A stretch of 22,577 nt of DNA from Neocallimastix lanati (nom. inval.). Taxonomy: Eukaryota > Neocallimastigomycota > Neocallimastigomycetes > Neocallimastigales > Neocallimastigaceae. Shown here piece after piece: positions 1-6,117 of the stretch. The position numbers and the translations under genes were made by a program. The DNA is taken from positions 1-22,577 of the forward strand of contig JACVTC010000502.1 of NCBI GenBank assembly GCA_016946835.1. The letters are read 5' to 3'. Below the pieces are notes generated by a model. The model worked only from the letters and a program-made list of their open reading frames with translations, had not been told where the DNA came from and did not search any database. How positions within the stretch are numbered: position 1 is the first letter of the stretch; each line of letters opens with the position of its first letter.

Positions 1-870
1 TTTTCTCAATCTAAGTTAATACAATAATCAATACTCATAAAAATTAATATCTTATCCTTTTATCATAGAGAAGAAATCAGCTTCAGAATTAAAAAAAAAA
101 AAAAAAAGTATAATTATATATTACCTTTCATTAGAAATATTTAATATAGTAGATGATCATGTTTTTCATATCTATAAAATCAATTACAGTAATTTATCTT
201 TTATGGGAAAATGGGATTGTCAAAAAAGAATAAATATTTAAAGTATTGATAAATAGAATAACTTTTTTTTTCCCTCTTATGTAAATTAAATAAATTCGAT
301 ATAATTAAATATTCCCATAATCTTTATAAATATGAATTAATATCTCTGTAATCTTAATTCATATTTATAATGATTAATTATAAAATTCTTAAATATTCAT
401 AAAAATTAAATAAAAAAAATAATAATAATAATAATAATTATAATTATAATTATATTTTAATTTTTTAATTTTTTTTTCTGTAAATTTGTAATATTTGTTA
501 GAAATAAAGTTTAAAATCATAATTCTTGTAGACAAATAAAAAAAAAAATTATAAATAAATTAACAAACAAATAAATAAATAAATAAATAAATAAAAATTA
601 AAAAAAAAAAAAATTAAAAAAAAAAGATGCTAAAGTGTACTTTTTAAATGAAATGGTTATTTGTTATACTTTTTTTTTATTTTAATGATACATATATATA
701 TATATATAAATAAAATCTTTTTATAATTTTATATTACTTTTTTTTTTTTTATACTAAGAATAATCATTATTTAAAATTTTTATTTTCACTCACAACTTTA
801 AAAATTATAAAAAAAAAAAATTGTACTACGAATCTATACCAATTTCTCAAAAAAAAAAAAAAAAAAATAA
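1..870. other. AT-rich spacer, no gene seen
   Basis: Almost pure A/T with short microsatellites (AAT repeats near 415-440, AAAT repeats near 550-600, a TA repeat near 690-707) and A/T homopolymers of up to about 19 bases. No open frame with coding character was found on either strand. The only longer open frame entering this stretch (821-1144) is low complexity and runs across the tRNA and the LTR, so it is not a gene. Confidence 0.7.
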
Positions 871-876
871 TTTCAC

Positions 877-946
877 TGGAGATATCGGGATCGAACCGAG
901 GCTTCTTGCATGCAAAGCAAGCACTCTACCACTGAGTTATATCCTT
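877..946 (-). tRNA. tRNA-Ala (anticodon UGC), possibly degenerate
   Basis: Read on the minus strand this is a recognisable eukaryotic tRNA-Ala. The D stem is actc/gagt around an AGTGGTA loop, and the anticodon stem cttgc/gcaag encloses the 7-nt loop tttgcat, giving anticodon TGC. A T arm has loop ttcgatc and the acceptor 3' strand is tatctcc followed by a. CCA is not encoded, as expected for a nuclear gene. Two signs of decay are visible. The first two acceptor positions are A opposite C, and the T stem is one base pair shorter than the tRNA implied by the retrotransposon PBS at 1798. It may therefore be a pseudogene or a weak isoacceptor. The LTR retrotransposon begins about 8 bp upstream of its 5' end. 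Confidence 0.75.
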
Positions 947-954
947 TCTTGTTT

Positions 955-1790
955 TGGTAAAGAACGAACATATAATGGATTATTAATTAGAATTTCAACT
1001 TACTTTAGAATCCATTATATTATTCTTTACTTAATATTACTTTACTATATTTTCTATACTAAAATATTTTCTAAATATATTTTTTTTATATTTTTATTAA
1101 AAGTTTCTAAAATATTATCAATAATTCTATATTTTTATTATTAATATCAATATCTATAATTTAACCTTAAATTTTATTATTTTATTAAAGTGTTTATTAT
1201 CAATATTAATATTTTATTTTTATTTTCAAATATATTATTATATTATTATTATATTGTATCAATATTAAACTTGTATTCTTTTTAGTATTTTATTTTATTT
1301 TTAAATTGATTATTTATATTTTTTTATTCCCCACAAATAAAATCAAATCTTAATTGATTAATAATAAATATTAAATATATTATAGTTTTTAAATTTATTT
1401 TATATAAAATATAAGAATATTATATTAACATTCTTGATTAAAATAACTTTATTTTTCTGTAAAATCTTTTTAAATTTTGTTTGTTACTTTTCGTATATAT
1501 TAAATAATTTAGTTTTAGTATATGAAAAATAATATAAAATTATATAAACAAAATTTATTAAAATAAAAATACTTATGAATTAGTTAATTTAAATTAATAT
1601 AAAATTTTAAGTAATTAGTAATAGTAAATATTTTTTTTTAAATATGATAATAAAATGTAGAAAGGCTTTACATATTTATTTTTTTTCAAAAAGTATAAAT
1701 AAGTGAAGTTTTTCAATAATTAAAATGTAGACAGAAAAATATTAAAAATAAATAATTAAATAAAATTCTAATAAAACCCGAACCATAACA
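955..1790 (+). repeat. 5' LTR
   Basis: Begins TGGTAAAGAACG and ends CCATAACA. It is repeated almost perfectly at 9119-9947. Differences from the 3' copy include a 6-base indel in the TTTTTATTATTAATATC region (near 1136), T-run length changes near 1312-1326 and about five substitutions. It is followed after 7 bases by the PBS. It should hold the promoter and polyadenylation signal, but the AT richness prevents me from picking a single TATA box. The first 76 bases form a strong hairpin, listed separately. Confidence 0.93.
957..1030 (+). repeat. LTR terminal hairpin (20 bp of stem)
   Basis: The left arm GTAAAGAA (957-964) pairs with TTCTTTAC (1023-1030). The inner arm ATATAATGGATT (970-981) pairs with AATCCATTATAT (1009-1020). 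The loop is 27 nt and there is a small internal loop. The same hairpin is present in the 3' LTR at 9121-9194. Confidence 0.8.
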
Positions 1791-1797
1791 TAATTTA

Positions 1798-1815
1798 TGG
1801 TGGAGATATCGGGGA
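1798..1815 (+). promoter_or_regulatory. Primer-binding site complementary to tRNA-Ala
   Basis: TGGTGGAGATATCGGGGA is the reverse complement of a tRNA-Ala 3' end including CCA: TGG pairs with CCA, and the rest pairs with the acceptor and T stem. It lies 7 bases after the 5' LTR, the usual position for minus-strand priming. Its 15 non-CCA bases match the tRNA-Ala gene at 877-946 except that the PBS has one more G in the T-stem run. The primer is therefore a relative of that gene, not that exact copy. Confidence 0.9.
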
Positions 1816-1854
1816 ATATTAGAAAAATAAAATTTAATATTATTTATTAATTAA

Positions 1855-2052
1855 ATTATTTAACAAAGCCTTGGATATAGATTTCCGGGCTAAGTTTAAC
1901 CTACATAGTAATTGGGCTAGTAGGCTCTGGACTGCTGTATTTTATATTGAATACAGTAGCCGTGGTACCCGCGTGGCATGACGCCGTGAAGAGGCAAGCT
2001 GCACGTCAGACAGGGTATACTATCAGATTATCCATAAGTTTTGTTAAATAAT
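1855..2052 (+). ncRNA. GC-rich structured leader domain closed by a 13-bp helix
   Basis: This is an island of nearly balanced base composition in otherwise AT-only leader. Its ends are complementary: ATTATTTAACAAA (1855-1867) pairs perfectly with TTTGTTAAATAAT (2040-2052). Inside that, CTT (1870-1872) pairs with AAG (2036-2038) and GGATA (1873-1877) with TATCC (2029-2033). A 10-bp hairpin centred on CTGTATT/AATACAG (1932-1959) sits inside. GTACCC near 1965 can pair with GGGTAT near 2013. It starts 40 bases after the PBS, where LTR elements often carry packaging or dimerisation structures. It could also be an inserted non-coding RNA. I recognise no named RNA family. Confidence 0.5.
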
Positions 2053-2093
2053 AATAATTAATAATTTAATATTAATATTAATAATAATAAAAG

Positions 2094-2099
<6 letters not shown>

Positions 2100-2134
<35 letters not shown>
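2100..2134 (+). repeat. A35 tract
   Basis: An uninterrupted run of 35 A follows the structured domain and a short AT-rich tail. It could be an expanded slippage tract or the remnant of a poly(A) tail of a retro-inserted RNA. There is no target-site duplication that I can recognise. Confidence 0.9.
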
Positions 2135-2136
<2 letters not shown>

Positions 2137-2311
2137 TTGGAAAACTTTAGTTTTTGTAGTAACTTTATTTAATTATAGATTATAAAATAAAAAATAATAA
2201 TAAAAAAAAAAAATAATAAAAAGTTAACAAATTTACGAAGTTAATATTCGAGTAAGACAGTGTTAGCTTGCAGGATATTAATTTCATAAACTCTTATTTA
2301 CAATTTTGCAA

Positions 2312-2488
2312 GGTTTTGTAGATTGTAAACGCGAGTATCTCAAGGAACAAATCCTTGACAATTAGGCAAATACGCCCTAGAACTATAAAACCTTCACGCT
2401 GAAGGCAACTACACACTTCAACAGGTGATAGTTTGTTCACTCGCGCAGAAAATAAGAGGTGGGTCAGGTTCGATCCCTGATAAAACCC
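2312..2488 (+). ncRNA. tRNA-like / tmRNA-like structured RNA domain
   Basis: GGTTTTG (2312-2318) pairs over 7 bp (one G-U) with TAAAACC (2481-2487). The latter directly follows a perfect T arm: stem tcagg (2464-2468), loop ttcgatc, stem cctga (2476-2480). A hairpin with a 6-bp stem and 7-nt loop (tcaagg/ccttga, 2340-2358) lies near the anticodon-arm position, though its loop lacks the usual T33. CGCGAGT (2330-2336) pairs with ACTCGCG (2439-2445); within that, AACTAT near 2382 pairs with ATAGTT near 2428, and CCTTC/GAAGG form another hairpin near 2392-2406. Acceptor, long-range helix, then T arm is the order of a tmRNA tRNA-like domain. A SINE derived from a tRNA, or a Pol III transcript using the GGTTCGATCCC B-box, is an alternative. 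The A-box is weak. Confidence 0.4.
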
Positions 2489-2519
2489 TGGTCATTCTTG
2501 CGAAGTGACGTTAAAATAT

Positions 2520-2714
2520 ATAGTTTTTTTTTATTTTTATTTTAGGCTTTTATAAATTTGTTCGCCTATTATTATTATTATTATTATTATTATTTTTGCA
2601 ATAAAATAAAAATATATATATATTTTTTTTTCCTTTTATTAAAATAATAAATATTTCATTAATAAATTTTTTTTTAATAAATAATAAATTAAATTTTTCT
2701 TTAGTGTAGAACAA

Positions 2715-2762
<48 letters not shown>

Positions 2763-2803
2763 TTTTTTAACCAATAGTATTATCATAGATATAGATTTAT
2801 ATA

Positions 2804-2855
<52 letters not shown>

Positions 2856-3220
2856 TAATTAATGATAAATATTAAAATAATAAGCAAAAAAATTTTTTTT
2901 TTTGTAGTACAAATTTTTAATTTTTTTTTTAAATAAGAATAAATTTTATAAATAAATTTTTTTTTATATTAATAATTCTAAATAATAAATTGTAATTTTT
3001 TTTATGTTTATCAGTTTATTTTATTTTTTTTTAATATATACATGTACAATATATATATAGAATATATAAAATTAGATTATTATTATTATTTTTATGATTT
3101 TATATAATTAAATTTTTTTTTTTCGAAATTTTTATAATTGAAATTTTTTTTTGTGTGTTAAATTTTCTATTATTCGTTATATAATTAATTAAATTTTAAT
3201 TAAAAAGAAAAATATAAATA
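2520..3220 (+). other. AT-rich leader spacer with A38 and A45 tracts
   Basis: Nothing coding is visible. It contains an ATT microsatellite (about 2567-2596), an A38 run (2721-2758) followed immediately by T10, and an A45 run (2807-2851). The adjoining A and T runs at 2721-2768 can fold back on themselves. The minus-strand open frame across here is only homopolymer translation. Confidence 0.7.
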
Positions 3221-3221
3221 A

Positions 3222-3505
3222 GCTGTCTTACAACTCTCTACGCGGGATAGTTGAACACCCACACATAATACTTTATTGTTTTGATCTTGTTGATACTGGG
3301 AAGGATACGTTATTATCTTCTTTATTACTAACAATAAGTTAGCCAAATTAAAAAGAATTTAATATTGCTACCTTCTTTTTATTAAGTTTCTTAATAATTA
3401 ACAATCGACATTATCAACTTATCAATAAAGAGCTAAGGGGACTTATTGTAAGAAGGGTTAACAAGCTATATATTTGATGGTTCAACACTATATAGTTTGG
3501 CTTGT
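3222..3505 (+). other. Third GC-richer leader island, partly self-complementary
   Basis: A stretch of mixed sequence stands out from the AT-only surroundings. TCTTACAA (about 3228-3235) is complementary to TTGTAAGA (about 3447-3454), and ACAATAAGT near 3330 is complementary to ACTTATTGT near 3441, so alternative folds are possible. A short hairpin with arms AAGCTATATA and TATATAGTTT ends the island (about 3462-3500). No open frame with coding character was seen. It is probably untranslated leader of the retrotransposon. Confidence 0.35.
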
Positions 3506-3805
3506 ATTTTAACTTTTTATTTAATATTTCATTAAATGTTATAACAAAGAATTAATAGAATAATAAATATATACAAAAAAGAAATAAAAATAAAAATAAA
3601 TATACATTATTATTATTATTTAAGTATTTATACAATTTGCTTTATGTTATATTAATTATTTTAATAAAGGAAATAAATATATTAAATAAAATTAAATAAA
3701 GAAGTTATTACTACAAATAAATTTAAAAAAAAAAAGATTAAGATATACATATTTTGTGTATTAATGCTTAAGAGAATATAATAAACATTAAAATTCATAA
3801 TAAAA
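3505..3805 (+). other. AT-rich leader spacer
   Basis: No gene, repeat or clear structure was seen between the third leader island and the hairpin array. Confidence 0.6.
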
Positions 3806-3808
3806 AGC

Positions 3809-3978
3809 TTCAGATTTTCAAATTGCGTTTTTGAGTCTGAATTTATTTTTTTTTAGTTTCAGATTTTCGAAGGGTGTTTTCGAGTCTGAATTAATTTATC
3901 AGATTTTCAGAGAGAGATTCTGAGTCTGAATTATTATTGGAATAAAGAATTGGATTGTCAGAGGGTTTTCTGAGTCCA
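3809..3978 (+). promoter_or_regulatory. Four tandem hairpins with compensatory changes, upstream of gag
   Basis: There are four units at 3809-3841, 3858-3890, 3899-3929 and 3951-3978. Each has an outer stem, an asymmetric internal loop (TTT or TTG on the 5' side, G on the 3' side), a 5-bp inner stem and a variable loop. Outer stems are TTCAGA/TCTGAA in units 1-2, TCAGA/TCTGA in unit 3 and TGGA/TCCA in unit 4. Inner stems are TCAAA/TTTGA, TCGAA/TTCGA, TCAGA/TCTGA and TCAGA/TCTGA. The arms change together so that pairing is kept, which argues for selected RNA (or DNA) structure. The array ends about 120 bases before the gag ATG. A packaging, dimerisation or translation-control role is inference. 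Confidence 0.75.
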
Positions 3979-4098
3979 TAATTATATTATTATAAAACAA
4001 AGATAAATTTATTTTTTTTTTGTTATTAAATATATTTTTAAAGTAAACATATTTTTAAATTGGATATCATAGCATTAATACCATTTTTAAATTTTCAA

Positions 4099-4767
4099 AT
4101 GGCTGAAAATAAAATCAATTTTAAAGAATTAAAAAAGGAATTAAAAGATATCGAGAAAATTTCAAAGGAAAATCTCGATATCAAATCTTGGGAATCAGAA
4201 ATCCGATTATGGATAAAACTTGAGGAAGTTACTGATCCCAAAAAGATTTTTACCGCCTGCTTACTCACGTCTACTGGAGAGCCTCGCGAAGTTATCCAGG
4301 ATTTAATTGAAAGTTACAGTACCGATTCTGAATCAGAAAGTGAGGACGAAGAAGAAGAAGAAGAATCTGATTCAGAAGAAAAGAAAAAAGATGAATATCC
4401 TTCCTTAAAGGAAATTGTAGAAGCAATAGAAACTTTTTATGGTCTTAAAGAAGACCAGAATATGTTACTTCGTGAGCTCCGTGCTTTAAGAATTAAAAGA
4501 AATGAGCGAGTAAAAGACTTTAATACTCGTTTCCGATCCATATATTTGAAATTAGATAAGAAAAGAAAGAAGCGAGTCAGTGTTCTCGATTATATTGATG
4601 CTCTTAGGAACAATGAAGAAGCTTGGAAAAAGGTCTCCCTTAAGGATGACATTTCTTTAAATCGGGCGTTTGACATTGCCGAAAAAGTTGATAGAGTAAT
4701 GAATTTGAGACCCTCAAAAGAGTACTCAACTGAAATTGTCAACCCAAGAATAAAATATCAGGAATAA
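4099..4767 (+). CDS. gag: Gag, capsid part (truncated by frameshift)
   Basis: Structural protein forming the retrotransposon's cytoplasmic particle. The first ATG with a good context (CAAATGG) is at 4099 and gives MAENKINFKELK; a longer open frame exists only by reading an upstream TTG. About 222 residues are encoded. The N-terminal third is charged and helical. An acidic Ser/Glu/Asp block lies at about residues 78-105. It is followed by a helical region containing IKRNERVKDFNTRFRSIY, which resembles the conserved core of retrotransposon Gag capsid domains. The frame stops with TAA at 4765-4767, but the next frame is open from 4766 and encodes the expected nucleocapsid part. The stop is therefore best read as a one-base insertion. 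Confidence 0.85.
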   Translation: MAENKINFKELKKELKDIEKISKENLDIKSWESEIRLWIKLEEVTDPKKIFTACLLTSTGEPREVIQDLIESYSTDSESESEDEEEEEESDSEEKKKDEYPSLKEIVEAIETFYGLKEDQNMLLRELRALRIKRNERVKDFNTRFRSIYLKLDKKRKKRVSVLDYIDALRNNEEAWKKVSLKDDISLNRAFDIAEKVDRVMNLRPSKEYSTEIVNPRIKYQE

Positions 4768-4996
4768 TTATCAAAACAACAGAAAGGTAGTAAGAGAGAA
4801 TTATGAAGTTAGAAGCCCAAAAAGAAATAAAGATTACGAATTGGAGGACTTAACAAAAAAAATGAAAAATCTTACCATTAAAGCCTGTTTTTATTGTAGC
4901 GATCCAGGACATTTGCAGTATAATTGTCCTAAGTTAAATGCAATTATTCAAGAAAATAAGAAACGGTTATATAGTGGAAAATCTTTAAACCACTAA
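4766..4996 (+). pseudogene. gag: Gag nucleocapsid part with CCHC zinc knuckle (shifted frame)
   Basis: This segment continues Gag in the +1 frame relative to 4099-4767, with no start codon of its own. It encodes a basic stretch and then CFYCSDPGHLQYNC (4886-4927), an exact CX2CX4HX4C zinc knuckle that in this family binds genomic RNA. It ends with TAA at 4994-4996, while the preceding frame reopens from about 4990. A second single-base shift is the simplest explanation. Programmed frameshifting is unlikely because the break falls between capsid and nucleocapsid, not between gag and pol. Confidence 0.8.
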
Positions 4997-5538
4997 AAGG
5001 GAGAGGAAGCACTCCCTATAAAAATAAAATAGCTTCATTACAATACAAATCCATTCCTAGTAGTACAAATGATTATAATAAGGAAGAAAAAGAAGATGCT
5101 TCCTATACTAATGAAACTCACAAAGAATCCGATAATGAGAATGATGTAGAATTTATAGTTAGTGCGACAAAAAGGAAGTTGACGACTAACGATGAAACTA
5201 GTGAAAATAATGAAAAGAGACAACGTAAAAGTCTCAAGATAATTCTACCCTATAACAACTCTTGCAATAAGAAGATAAAAGAGAAGGAAATAGAAAATAG
5301 AATAATTGTTAAAAATAAAAATCAACTACATCCTTCGATAATGGCGCAGCCTAATATAAATATTGAGAAAGCCAAAGAAAAACAAATTCGGAATAAAGAA
5401 AGAGCTAACTTTGGAAATAACAAGGGAAAAAGGAAGGAAAGGGAGGATAATATTACTATAAGAGAAAAGCAAAGTCTGGATTCTCAAAACAAAGAAATAG
5501 CATCAGTACTACTAGTGATAAAATGCATCAACGATTAA
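4990..5538 (+). pseudogene. Basic/acidic linker between zinc knuckle and protease, part 1
   Basis: An open frame runs from about 4990 to 5538 in the original gag frame; it does not begin with a real start codon. The protein is low in hydrophobics and rich in Lys, Glu and Asn. It contains KRK, 12 residues, then KRQRK (about 5170-5229), the spacing of a bipartite nuclear localisation signal. Homology-like continuity moves to another frame from about 5465, so the last 24 codons of this frame are probably out of frame. The linker has no recognised enzymatic domain. Confidence 0.6.
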
Positions 5539-5834
5539 ATAAATTAATCGATAATGAAAACGATAAAATTATTAAAACAAAACAAATCAATGAAATGGAA
5601 GTTATTGAAGTTCCTGAAAAGCTTAATGACGAAGGTCATGAGAATATTACATTACAGAAGCTCATAGATTTTCAAGAGCCTAAAGAAAAAGCAACAATTA
5701 GTAGAACGCTTAGGAACATCAAGATGTGTAAGGATCAGGAAGAATATGATGTTTTACAAGATTTGAATGAAACCAAGTGTAATATAGTTTCGGTCAGCTC
5801 CTCAATGTTTCTCCAAAAGTCAGAAGTCAAGTAA
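5466..5834 (+). pseudogene. Linker part 2 (shifted frame)
   Basis: This frame takes over from about 5465 and is open to 5834. The stretch around YDVLQDLNETKCNI (about 5746-5787) aligns by eye with YNIMDDLNNLKSSI in the retroelement relic at about 16650-16690, so this frame is the true one here. From about 5790 the homologous reading moves to a third frame at QLLNVSPKVRSQ; the last dozen codons before the 5834 stop are out of frame. It is part of the polyprotein upstream of the protease and has no known domain. Confidence 0.6.
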
Positions 5835-6117
5835 GTCAAGGATTAAAATTAGAAAAACCTGAAAAGAAAATAATAGGTGCATTAAACAATACTATTGCTG
5901 CTGCTACTTTGGTAAATAATATTGATCACTCTTATATTAGCAAAAGTAAGGAAACCTCAGAAGAAGATATTGCCATGGTTGATGTAACAGTAGATGAATT
6001 CCTGGTAAAGCACTTATTGATTCTTGTAGTAACCTCAATGTTATCACAAAAAAATTTTATGAGAAATTACCTGGAAATTATGAAGAAGTAGGTATTAGTC
6101 GTGGAAGGATACGTTTT
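5795..6117 (+). pseudogene. pro: Retropepsin-like aspartic protease, frame broken twice
   Basis: This is the protease that would mature the Gag-Pol polyprotein. The frame starting QLLNVSPKVRSQ (5795) is open to about 5999. The reading then moves one base back to PGKALIDSCSNLNV (6001-6042) and returns at a T run near 6113-6117 to the main pol frame. The catalytic motif reads IDSCSN, with Cys where retropepsins normally have Gly (D-S/T-G). The relic at 16927-16945 also has DSC, so the variant belongs to the family. Downstream LPGNYEEVG and GRIR, then NDEYSEGI in pol, match the relic well. Confidence 0.75.

Noticed and set aside
821-1144. Plus-strand open frame of 107 codons
   Set aside because: It crosses the tRNA-Ala region and the start of the LTR; the rest is AT-spacer translation (Phe/Tyr/Ile/Leu).
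1940-2020. Hammerhead or other small self-cleaving ribozyme in the leader island
   Set aside because: I looked for the hammerhead core CTGATGA...GAAA and did not find it.
2258-2500. Group I intron
   Set aside because: No convincing P, Q, R, S core motifs; the tRNA-like folding explains the visible pairing better.
2550-2786. Minus-strand open frame with poly-Phe and poly-Asn
   Set aside because: It is the translation of homopolymer and ATT microsatellite tracts.
4740-4780. Programmed +1 frameshift between Gag and Pol
   Set aside because: The shift separates capsid from nucleocapsid, there is no recognisable slippery heptamer, and seven more shifts of similar kind follow. Random indels explain it better.
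5038-5223. Minus-strand open frame of 61 codons
   Set aside because: Antisense shadow of the gag-protease linker.
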